Shown here: positions 48,701 to 60,700 of the stretch, in pieces
How the letters are laid out: each line of letters starts with the position of its first letter
How positions within the stretch are numbered: position 1 is the first letter of the stretch
NCBI RefSeq assembly: GCF_007565055.1
Contig: NC_044562.1
Coordinates: 53,826,250 to 53,890,249 of the forward strand
Source of the DNA: Rhinopithecus roxellana
Lineage: Eukaryota > Chordata > Mammalia > Primates > Cercopithecidae
Direction: 5' to 3'
DNA: 64,000 bases
Position numbers and translations under genes: made by a program
The notes under the pieces: generated by a model
Databases searched by the model: none
What the model was told of the DNA's origin: nothing
What the model saw: only the letters and a program-made list of their open reading frames with translations

Positions 48701-51700
48701 TTGCTCAGAACGTTTCTCAGCAGGTTTCATCGGAAGACGTTTCCTCACTCACCACAAGGCTCTGTGCTTCACTAAATAATACTTTCCAGATTCTTTAAAG
48801 ACAGAGTGTCGAAACTGGGCAACATAAAGTAAGCATTAACTCTGTGAAGTGAATGCGCATATCAGAGAGCAGATTCTTGGAAGGCTTCTTCCTTGATTTT
48901 ATTTCAGTTTATTTCACTATTCGCCATAGTCCTCAATGCATTCTGAAATATCACATTTTCGGTTTCACAAGAACAGTGTTCAAACACTGCCTTGTGAGAA
49001 AGGAGGTATAACTCCCTGAGTGGAATGCATACATCACAAAGTAGTTTCTTAGAAAACTTCTATCCAGTTTTTCTCTGAAGATATCTCCTCTTTCACCATA
49101 GCCCTGAATGTACTCCCGAATGTCCCTTCGCGGATCTGTGCATGGCGGGGTTTCCAAACTGTGTAATATAATTAAAGTTTTAATGATGCAAGACGAATAA
49201 ATATATATAACACAAAGCAGTTTCACAGAAATCTTCTTTGCAGTTTTTGTCTGAGGACATTTCTTTTTTCACCATAGTTGGCTCCAGAATATCTCTTGGT
49301 AGCTTTTTCTCCAAAAGGGATTCCGGAGTCCTCTAGGAGAAGAAATTTATATTAATGTGAATGCAATGCACACGTCACAATGCAGCTCCTCAGAAAACTT
49401 CTCTCCAGTTTCTATCTGAATTCGTTTCCTATCTCACCATAAGCCTCAAAGTGCTACTGAATATCCCTTCGCAGACTAAACAAAAACAGTGTTGTGGTAC
49501 AGCTCAATGAAAAGAGAAGCTTAACTGTGTGAGTGGAATTCACGTGACACAGAGCAGTTTCACAGAAAGCTTCCTTTTGCTTTCTCTCTGAGGTTATTTC
49601 CTTTTCAGGATATTCTAAAGAGTGTTTCCAAATGTCCTTTCTCACATCCCACAGAAACAGTAATTTCAAACTGCTGGATCCAAAGAATGATTTAACTCTA
49701 CGAGATGAATACAAACATCACAAAAGAGTGGTGCAGAAAGCTTCTGTCTGATTTTCGATGGAAGACATTTACTTGCCTCACACAGTCTTCCAGTCACCAC
49801 TTACTATCCCTTCTCAGAACCCTCAGAGACCGACTTTGAAACTGGGAAATGTAAAGTAAGCTTTAACCCTGTGAAAAGAATGAACATGTCAGAGAGCAGT
49901 TTCTTCGAGTGCTTCTTTCTCATTTTATTGGACGACAGTTCACTTTTTGCCATAGTCTTCACTGTGCTCCGAATACCACTCTCTTTGTTTTATGGGAACA
50001 GTGTTCAAACTGTGCCTTATGACAAGAAAGTTATAACTCCCTGAGTGGAATGCGCACATCACCAAGCAGTTTCTCAGAAAGCTACTCTCCAGTTTCTATC
50101 TGACTATAGTTCCTATTTCACCATAGGCACGAATGGGATCCCAAATGTCCCTTCGTGGACCCATCCACGAGAGAATTTCCTAGCTGCGTAATGTAAAGAA
50201 AGCTTCATCTGTCTGAAATGAATAAACATAGCAAAAAGCAGATTCACAGAAGGCTTCTTTCCAGTTTTGATCTGAAGATATTTCCTTTCTCACCATAGTC
50301 CAGAATGTACTCACGAAGGTCCCCTCATGGACAGTTTCCAAGTTGCATAATGTAAAGAAAGCTTTATCTATGTGAGATGATGACGGATATCACAGAGTAG
50401 TTTTCTAGAAAGCTTCTTTTCAGTTTTTGTCTGAGGATATTTCCCTTTTCACCATCGGCATCAACATGCTCCCGAACATCACTTGGTACCTGTTTCTCCA
50501 AAGGGTTTCTCCGAGGCTTATGAGAAGACAGGTATAACACTGTGACTGAAATGCACACGTCACAAAGCAGTTCCTCGGTAAGCTTCTCTCCAGTTTCAGT
50601 CTGAACATATTTCCTCTTTCACCGTTAGCCTCAAAATGCTGGTGAATATCGCATCACACGCTAAACATACACAGGGCTAGAGAACTGCTCAATGAAAAGA
50701 GAGGCTTATCTGAGTGAGAGGAATTAAGATGACACAGAGCAGTTTCACAGAAAGCTTCCTTCTGGATTTTACCTGAGGATATTTCTTTCTCCAAATTCTA
50801 AGGATCGTTTCAAAATGTCCTTCCACAGATTCCACAAAAACAGTGATTTCTAGCTGCTCAATCCAAAGAATGATTTAACTCTTTGAGATGAATACACACT
50901 TCGCAAAGCAGTTGCTCAGAACGGTTTTCTGCAGGTTTCATCGGAAAATGATTCCTCACACACCACAAGCATCCAGGCGTCCCTAAATATCCCTTCACAG
51001 ATTCTTCAAAGACAGAGGTTCGAAACAGGGCAACATAGAGTCAGCATTACCTCTGTGAAGTGAATGCACATATCAGAATGCAGATTCTTGGAACGCTTCT
51101 TCCTCGATTTTGTTTCAGTATATTTCACTATTCGCCGTAGTCCTGAATGCGTTCCGAAATATCACTTTTTCGGTTTCAGAGGAACAGTGTTCAAACACTG
51201 ACTTGTGAGAAAAGTGGTATAATTCCCTGAGTGGAATGCATACATCACAAAATAGTTTCTCAGAAAGGTTCTATCCAGTTTTTATCTGAAGATATCTCCT
51301 CTTTCACCGTAGGCTTGAATGTGCTCCCGAACTTTCCTTCGTGGATCTGTTCAGGACGGAGTTTCCAAATTGCGTAATATAATTAAAGTTTTAACTATGC
51401 GAGATGAATAAATATATCTAATGAAAAGCAGTTTCACAGAACTCTTTCCAGTTTTTGTCTGAGGATATTTCCTTTTTCACCACAATCATCGTTTTACTTC
51501 CAAATATCTCTTAGTACCTTTTTCTCCAAAAGGGAATCCAGAATGCTCTATAAGAAGAAAGATATATTTCTGTGAGTGGAATTCATACGTCACAAAGCAG
51601 CTCCTCAGAAAGCTTCTCTCCAGTTTCTATCTGAAGACATTTCCTTTCTCACCGTAAGCCTCAAATCCCTAACGAACATCTCGTTGCAGACTAAACAAAA

Positions 51701-54700
51701 ACAGTGTTAAGATACAGCACAACGAAAAGGCAAGCTTAACTGTGTGAGGGGAATTCACGTGACACAGAGCAGTTTCACAGAAGCCTCCTTCTGGTTTCTC
51801 TCTGAGGTTTTTTCTTTTTCAGGATATTCTAAAGAGCGTTTCCAAATGTCCTTTGCCAGATTCCACAGAAACAGTGATTTCAAACTGCTCAATCTAAAGA
51901 ATGATTTAACTCTATGAGATGAATACAAACATCACAAAAGAGTTGCGCAGAAAGCTTCTCTCCAATTCTTGATGGAAGACATTTCCTTGTCTCACACAGG
52001 CCTCTGGTTGCCACTTACGAACCCTTCATAGAACCCTCAAAGTCCGATTTTCAAAATGGGAAATGTAGAGTAAGCTATAACCCTGTGAAAAGAATGGACA
52101 TTTCAGAGTGCCGTTTTTTCAAGTGCTTTTTCTGTTTCTTATTGGGCGATAATTCACTTTTTTCCATAGTCTTCAATCTGTTCTGAATATCACTTTTTTG
52201 GTTTTACAGGAACAGTGTTCAAACTGTGCCTTATGAGAAGAAAGATATAACTCCCTGAGTGGAATGCACACATCACCAAGCAGTTTCTCAGAAAGCTTCT
52301 CTCCAGTTTCAATTTGACTATATTTCACCGTAGGCCCAAATGTGATCCCAAATATCCCTTCACGGATCCATCCACGAGGGAGTTTCCAAGCTGCGTAATG
52401 TAAAGAAAGCTTCATCTATGTGAGATGAATAAACATAGCAAAAAGCAGATTCACAGAAAGCTTCTTTCCATTTTTTATCTGAAGATATTTCCTTTTTCAC
52501 CAGAGTCCAGAATGTGCTCCCAAAGGTCCCTTCTTGGATCCTTCCATGACAGTTTCCATGCTGCGTAATGTAAAGAAGGCTTTATCTATGTGAAATGATT
52601 ACACATATCACAGAGTAGTTTCCTAGAAATCTTCTTTACAGTTTTTTTCTGAGGCTATTTCCTTTTTCACCATCAGCATCAACATGCTCCCTAATATCAC
52701 TTGGTAGCTGTTTCTCCAAAAAGTTTTCCCCAACGCTGTATGAGAAGAGAGTTATAACACTCTGACTGGAATGCACACTTCGCAAAGCAGTTCCTCGGAA
52801 TGCTTCTCCCTAGTTTCAGTCTGAATATATTTCCTTTTCACCGTTAGCCTCAAAGGGCTCCCGAATATTCCATCACAAGCTAAACATACCCAGGGCTAGA
52901 AAAGTGCACAATGAAAAGAGAGGCTTATCTGAGTGAGAGGAATTAAGACGACCCAGAGTAGTTTCACAGAAAGCTTTCTTCTGGATTTTACCTGAGGATA
53001 TTTCTTTCTCCATAATCTAAGGATCGTTCCCAAATGTCCTACCTCAGATTCCACAAAAACAGTGATTTCAAGCTGCTCTGTACAAAGAATGGTTTACCTC
53101 TAGGGGATGAATACACACATCATAAAGCAACTGCTCAGAACGATTCCCGGCAGGTTTCATCGGAGGACGTTTTCTCGCTCATCACAAGCTTCCAGGCGTC
53201 ACCTAATATCCCTTCACAGATTCCTTGAAGACAGCGTTTTGAAACTGGGTAAGATAGAGTAAGCATTAACTCTGTGAAGTGAATGCACATATCAGTCACA
53301 GATTCTTGGAACGCTTCTTCCTCGATTTTATTTCAATATATTTCACTACTCGCCATAGTCCTCAATGCGTTCCGAAATATCACTTTTTCGGTTTCACAGG
53401 AACAGTGTTCAAACACTGCCTTTTGAGAAAATAGGTATGACTCCATGAATGGAATGCATACATCACAAATTTTTTTCTCAGAAAGCTTCTATCCAGTTTT
53501 TATCTGAAGATATCTCCTCTTTCACCATAGGCCTGGATGTGCTTCCAAATATCCCTTCGCAGATCTGTGCATGACGGAGTTTCCAAACTGCGTAATATAA
53601 TTAAAGTTTTAACTATGCAAGACGAATAAATGTATATAACACAAAGCAGTTTCACAGAAATCTTCTTTCCAGTTTTTGTTTGAGGATATTTAATTTTTCA
53701 GCATAGTCGACTCTGGAATATCTCTTGGTAGCGTTTTCTCCAAAAGGGATTCAGGAATCCTCTAGGAGAAGAAAGGTATATTTCTGTGAGTGGAATGCAC
53801 ACGTCACAAAGCAGCTCCTCAGAAAGCTTCTCTCCAGTTTCTATCTGAAGACGTTTCCTTTCTCACCTTAAGCCTCTAAGACCTCCATAATATCCTTTCG
53901 CAGACTAAACAAAAACAGTGTTATGATACAGCTCAATGAAAAGAGAAGCTTAACTGTGTGAGGGGAATTCACGAGACACAGAGCAGTTTCACAGAAAGCT
54001 TCCTTCTGGTTTCTCTCTTAGGTTATTTCTTTTTCCGGATATTCCAAAAAGCGTTTCCAAATGTCCTTTCTCAGATTCCACAGAAACATTGATTTCAAAC
54101 TGCTCCATCCAAAGAATTATTTAACGCTATGAGATGAATGCAAACATCACAAAAGAGTTACTCAGAAACTTCACTCCGATTTTCATTGGAAGACATTTCC
54201 TTGCCTCACACAGGCCTCCAGTCGTCACTTACTATCTCTTTGCAGAACCCTCAAAGACCACTTTTCAAACTGGAAAATGTAGAGTAAGCTTTAACACTGT
54301 GAAAACTATGGACATATCACAGAGCAGTTTCTTTGAGTGCTTCTTTCTGTTTTTTCTTGGACGACATTTCACTTTTTGCCCTAGATTTCAATGTGCTCCG
54401 AATATCACTCTTTTCGTTTTACAATAACAGTGTTCAAACTCTGCCTTAAGGGAAGAATGTTATAACCCCTGAGTAGAGTGCTCACATCACCAAGCAGTTT
54501 CTCAGAAAGCTTCTCTCCAGTTTTTATCTGACTATGTTTGCTATTTCACCATAGGCCCGAATGTGATCCCAAATATCGGATCGCGGATCGATCCATGAGG
54601 GAGTTTTAAGCTGCATAATGTAAAGAAAGCTTCATCTCTGTGAGATGAATAAACATAGCAAAAAGCAGATTCAAAGAAAGCTTCTTTTCACTTTTTATCT

Positions 54701-56160
54701 GAAGATATTTCCTTCTTCACCATAATCCTGAATGTGCTCTTGAAGGTCCCTTCGTGGATCCATTCAAGACAGTTTTCAAGCTGAGTAATGTAAAGAACTC
54801 TTTACCTCTGTGAGATGATTGCACATATCCCAGAGTACATTCCTAGAAAGCTTCTTTCCAGCTTTTGTCTGAGGCTATTTCCTTTTTCACCAGCGGCATC
54901 AACATGCTCCCGAATATCACTTGGTAGCTGTTTCTCCAAACTGGGCAACATAGAGTAAGCATTAACCCTGTGAAGTGAATGCACAAATCACAGAGCTGAT
55001 TCCTGAACAGATTCTTCAAAGACAGAGTTTTGAAACTGGGCAACGTACAGTAAGCATTAACTCTATGAAGTGAATGCACATATCAGAGAGCAGATTCTTT
55101 TAATGCTTCTTCCTCGATTTTATTTCAGTATATTTCACTGTTCACAATAGTCCTCAATGCGTTTCAAAATATCACTTTTTCGGTTTCACAGGAACAGTGT
55201 GCAAACACTGCCTTGTGAGAAAAGAGGTATAACTCACTGAGTGGAATGCATACTTCCCAAAGTAGTTTCTCAGAAAGCTTCCATCCAGTTTTTATCAGAA
55301 GATACCTCCTCTTTAACCATAGGCCTGAATGTGCTCCCGAAAGTCTCTTCACGGATCTGTGAATGATGGAGTTTCCACACTGAGTAATATAATTAAAGTT
55401 TTAACTATGCGAGATGAATAAATATATCTAACACAAAGCAGTTTCACAGAAATCTTCTTTCCAGGTTTGTCTGAGGATATTTCCTTTTTCACCAGAGAAG
55501 TCACTATACACTGGAATATCTCTTGGTGGCTTTTTCTCCAAAAGGGATTCCAGAATCCTCTAGGAGAAGAAAGGTATATTTCTGTGAGTGGAGGGCACAC
55601 GTCACAAAGCAGCTCCTCAGAAAACTTCTCTCCAGTTTCTATCTGAAGACGTTTCCTTTCTCACCATAAGCCTCAAAGACCTCCAGAGTATCCCTTTGCA
55701 GACTAAGCAAAATAGTGTTATGCTATAGCTCAATGAAAAGAGAAGCTTTACAGTGTGAGCAGAACTCACGTGACACAGAGCAGTTTCACAGAAAGCTTCC
55801 TTCTGGTTTCTCTCTCAGATTATTACTTTTTCAGGATATTCTAAAGTGCGTTTCCAAATGTCCTTTCTCAGATTCCACAGAAACAGTAATTTCAGACTGC
55901 TCCATCCAAAAAATGATTTAACTCTATGAGATGAATACAAACATCACAAAAGAGTTGCGTAGTAAGCTTCTCTCCTATTTTCAATGGAAGACATTTCCTT
56001 TCCTCAGAAAGGCCTCCCGTCGCCACTTACTATCCCTTCACAGAAACCTCAAAGACGGACTTTCAACGTGGGAAATATGGAGTAAGTTTTAACCCTGTGA
56101 AAAGAATGGACATGTCAGAGAGCATTTTCTTCGAGTGCTTCTTTCTGATTTTTATTGGGC
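45777..56160 (-). repeat. 13-monomer higher-order alpha repeat (~2.22 kb), five consecutive units
   Basis: The marker 'gacatttcactttttgcc' or its variants occurs at 45777, 47712, 49934, 52148, 54363 and 56161. Unit lengths are 1935, 2222, 2214, 2215 and 1798 bp. Three are full 13-monomer units (13 x 171 = 2223). The first lacks about 280 bp (joint near 45873) and the last about 420 bp (joint near 54940). A second marker, 'catcaacatgctcccgaatatcac', shows the same spacing. Copies appear to differ by roughly a tenth of bases, so this is an old, probably inactive array rather than a homogenised centromere core. No gene is present. Confidence 0.87.
54936..55075 (-). repeat. Hybrid alpha monomer with a ~97-bp local repeat
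   Basis: At about 54940 'tagctgtttctccaaa' jumps to 'ctgggcaacatagagtaagc', skipping the expected monomers. The block starting 'actgggcaac' then appears twice (54939 and about 55036), 97 bp apart. This accounts for the shortened last unit of the 13-monomer array. Confidence 0.75.
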
Positions 56161-57715
56161 GACATTTCACTTTTTGCCATAGTCTTCAATGTGCTCCGAA
56201 TAACACTTTTTTGGTGTTACAGGAACAGAGTTCAAACTGTGTCTTATGAGAAGAAAGTTATAATTCCCTGAGTGGAATAAGCACATCATCAAGCCGTTTC
56301 TCAGAAAGCTTCTCTCCAGTTTTTATCTGACTATATTTCCTATTTCATGATAGGCCCGAATGTGAACCCAAGTATCCCTTCGTGGATCCATCAACGAGGT
56401 AGGTTGCAAGCTGCGTAATGTAAAGAAAGCTTCATCTATGTGAAATGAATAAACGTATCAAAAAGCACATTCACAGAAATCTTCTTTCCAGTTTTTATCT
56501 GAAGACATTTCCTTTTTCACCAGAGTCCAGAATGTGCTACCAAAGGTCCCTTCTTGGATCCGTCCATGACAGTTTCCAAGCTGTGTAATGTAAAGAAAGC
56601 TTTATCTATGTCAGATGATTACACATATCACAGAGTAGTTTCCTAGAAAGCTTATTTCCAGTTTTTGTCTGAGGCTATTTCCCTTTTCACCATCGGCATC
56701 AAGATGCTCCCGAATATCACTTGCTACCTGTTTGTTGAAAAGGGTTTCGCGACGCCGTATGAGAAGAGAGGTATAACACGGTGACTGGAATGCACACGTC
56801 ACAAAAGAGTTCCTCAGAAAGTTTCCCTCCAATTTCTGTCTGATCATATTTCCTTTCTCACCGTTAGCCTCAAAGTGCTCCCGAATATCCCATCACACGC
56901 TAAACATACACAAGGCTAGAAAACTGCTCAATGAAAAGAGAGGCTTATCTGAGTGAGAGGAATTAAGACGACAAAGAGTAGTTTCACAGAAAGCTTCGTT
57001 CGAGATTTTACCTGAGGATATTTCTTTCTCCATATTCTAAGGATGTCCTTCCTCAGATTCCACAAAAACAATGATATCAAGCTGCTCAATCCAAAGAATG
57101 GTTTAACTCTTTGAGACTAATACACACATCACCAAGAGGTTGCTCAGAACGTTTCCCTTCTGTTTTCATCGGAAGACGTTTCCTCACTCACAACAAGCAT
57201 CCAGGCATCACTGAATATCCCTTCCAAGATCCTTCAAAGACAGAGTTTCGAAACTGAGCAACATAGAGTAAGCATTAACTCTGTGACGTGAATGCACATA
57301 TCAGAGAGCAGATTATTGGAACGCTTCTTCCTCGATTTTATTTCAGTATATTTCACTATTTACCATAGTCCTCAATGCGTTCCAAAATATTACATTTTCG
57401 GTTTCACAGGAACAGTGTGCAAACACTGCCTTGGGAGAAAAGAAGTATAACTCCCTGAGTGGAATTCATACATCACAAAGTAGTTTCTCAGAAAGCTTCT
57501 AACCAGTTTTTCTTGAAGATACCTCCTCTTTCCCGTAGGCCTGAATCTGCTCCCGAATGTCCCTTCACGGTTCTGTGCATGACGTAGTTTCCAAACTGCA
57601 TAATATAATTACAGTTTTAACAATGAGAGTAGAATAAATATATCTAACACAAAGCAGTTTCACAGAAATCTTCTTTCCAGTTTTTTTCTGAGGATATTTC
57701 CTTTTTCACCATAGT
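56161..57715 (-). repeat. Last minus-strand alpha monomers before the inversion
   Basis: About nine monomers of the 13-monomer family in normal order, ending with 'gatatttcctttttcaccat' and 'agt', after which orientation flips. No gene is present. Confidence 0.9.
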
Positions 57716-57725
57716 GAAATATCCT
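57691..57725. other. Inversion breakpoint with 10-bp stem
   Basis: Minus-oriented satellite can be followed to 57715 and plus-oriented satellite from 57716. AGGATATTTC (57691-57700) and GAAATATCCT (57716-57725) are exact reverse complements separated by 15 bp, so the joint can fold into a hairpin. There is no inserted sequence between the arms. Confidence 0.85.
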
Positions 57726-60700
57726 GAGGTAAAATCGAGAAGGAAGCTTTCTGTGACACTACTCTGTGTCGTCTTAGTTCCTCTCACTCAGATAAGCCTC
57801 AATGTTCATTGAGCAGATTTCTAGCCCTGTGCATGTTTAGCGTGTGATGGGATATTCGGGAACACTTTGAGGCTAACAGTGAAAAAGGAAATATGATCAG
57901 ACCGAAACTGGAGAGAAGCTTTCCGAGGAACTGCTTTGTGACGTGTGCATTTCAGTCACAGTGTTATACCTCTCTTCTCATACAGCGTGGGGAAACCCTT
58001 TTGGAGAAACAGGTACCAAGTGATATTCGGGAGCATGTTGATGCTGATGGTGAAAAGGGAAATAGCCTCAGACAGAAACTGGAAAGAAGCTTTGTAGGAA
58101 ACTACTCTGTGATATGTGTAAGCATGTCACATAGATAAATCTTTCCTTACATTACGCTGCTTGGAAAATGTCATGGAGGAATCGAAGAAGGGACCTTCGG
58201 GAACACATCCAGGACTAGGGTGAAAAAGGAAATATCTTCAGATAAAAACTGGAAAGAAGATTTCTGTGAACATGCTTTTTGATACGTTTATTCATCTCAC
58301 ATAGATGAAGCTTTCTGTACATTATGCAGCTTGGAAACTTTCTCATGGATGGATCTGCAAATGGATATTTGGTATCACATTCGGGCCTATAGGAAGCTTT
58401 CTGTGAAACTGTTCTGTGCTGTCTTAATTCCTCTCACTCAACTAAGCTTCTCATTTCATTGAGCAGTTTTGTAACCCTGTGTATGTTTAGCATGTGATGG
58501 GATATTCAGGAGCATTTTGAGGCTTACAGTGAAAAAGGAAATATGTTCCGACCAAAAATGGAGAAGCTTTCCAAGGAACTTCTTTTGACCTGTGCATTCC
58601 ACTCACAGTGTTATACCTCTCTTCTCATACAGCGTTGGGGAAACATTTTGAAGAAACTGGTTTCAAGTCATATTCGGGAGCATGTTGATGCCATTGGTGA
58701 AAAGGAAAATAGCCTCAGAAGAAAACATGAAAGATTTTTTTCTAGAAAACTTATCTGTGATATGTGTAATCATCTTACATAGTTAAAGCTTTCTTTGCAT
58801 TACACAGCATGGAAACTGTCATGGACGGATCCACTAAGAGACCTTCGGGAGCACATCCAGGACTAGGGTGAAAAAAGAAATATTTTCAGATAAAAAGTTT
58901 AAAGAAGATTTCTGTGGTTCTGCTTTTTGCTTTGCTTATTCATCTCACATGGATGAAGCTTTCTTTACATTCCGCAGCTTAAAACACCCTCGTGGATCAA
59001 TCCACGAAGGGATATTTGGGATCACATTCGGGCCTATGGTGAAATAGGAAATATATTCAGATAAAAAGTGGAGAGAAGCTTTCTGAGAAACTGCTTAGTG
59101 ATATGAGCATTCTTCTCAGGGAGTTATAACTTTCTTCATATAAGGCAGAGTTTGAACACTGTTATTGTAAAAGCAAAAGAGTGATATTCAGAGCATATTG
59201 AAGACTATGGCAAAAAGTGAAATGTCGTCCAATAAAAAAAAAGAAAGCAGCACTTAAAGAAACTGCTCTCTGACATATCCATTCTTTTCCCAGGGTTAAA
59301 GCTTACTCCATATATCCCAGTTTGAAAGTCGGTCTTTGAGGTTTCTGCGAAGGGATAGTAAGTGGCGACCGGAGGCCTGTCTGAGGCAAGGAAATGTCTT
59401 CCATTGAAAATCGGAGAGAAGATTTCTACGCAACTCTTTTGTGAAGTTTGTATTCATCTTATAGTGATAATTAAATCATTCTTCGGATGGAGAAATTTGA
59501 AATCACTATTTCCGTGGAATCTGAGAAGGGACATTTGGAAACGTTCTTTGGAATATCCTGAAAAAGAAATAATCTGACAGAGAAACCAGAAGGAAGCTTT
59601 CTGTGAAACTGTTCTGTGTCACGTGAGTTCTGCTCACACAGTTAAGATTCTCTTTTCATTGAGCTGTATCATAACACTGTTTTTGCTTAGTCTGTGAAGG
59701 GATAATCTGGAGGTCTTTGAGGCTTACAGTGAGAGAGGAAACGTCTTAAGATAGAAACTGGAGAGAAGCTTTCTGAGGAGCTGCTTTGTTATTTGTGCAT
59801 TCCACTCACAGAAATATACCTTTCTTCTCCTAGAGGATTCCGGAATCCCTTTTGGAGTAAAAGCTACCAAGAAATATTCGGGAGTATAGTGTCTTATCTG
59901 GTGAAAAAGGAAATATCCTCAGGCAAACCTGGAAAGAAGATATCTGTGAAACTGCTTTGTGTCAGATATATTTATTCATCTCGCATAGTTAAAACTTTAT
60001 TATATTACTCAGTGTGGAAAATCCGTCATGCACAGATCCTCGAAGGGACATTCGGGAGCACATTCAGGCCTATGGTTAAAGACGAGAGAAATTCAGATAA
60101 AAACTGGATAGAAGCTTTCTGAGAAACTATTTTGTGATGTATGCATTCCACTCAGTGAGTTATACCTCTTTTCTCACAAGGCAGTGTTTGCACACTGTTC
60201 CTGTGAAACCGAAAAAGTGATATTTTGAAACGCATTGAGGACTATGGTGAATAGTGAAATATACTGAAATAAAATCGAGGAAGAAGCGTTAAAAGAATCT
60301 GCTCTCTGATATGTGCATTCACTTCATAGAGTTAATGCTTACTCTATGTTGCCCAGTTTCAAAACTCTGCTTTGAAGAATCTGTGAAAGGATATTAAGTG
60401 ACGCCCAGAGGCTTGTGGTGAGCGAGGAAATGCCTTCCGTTGAAACCTGCAGAGAAACGTTCTGAACAACTGCTTTGTGATGTGTGTATTTGTCTCGTAG
60501 ACTTAAATCATTCTATGGATTGAGCAGCTTGAAATCACTGTTTTTGTGGAATCTGAGGAAGGACATCTGGGAATGATCCTTAGAATATGGAGGAAGAAAT
60601 ATCCTCAGGTAAAACCCAGAAGGAAGCTTTCTGTGAAACTGCTCTGTGTCGTGTTAATTCCTCTCACTCAGAAAAGCCTCTCTTTTCATTGAGCAGTTTT

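Noticed and set aside
57893..58138. Plus-strand frames right of 57.7 kb similar to minus-strand frames on the left, as if a gene family changed strand
   Set aside because: They are satellite frames. The strand change is the inversion of the alphoid array.
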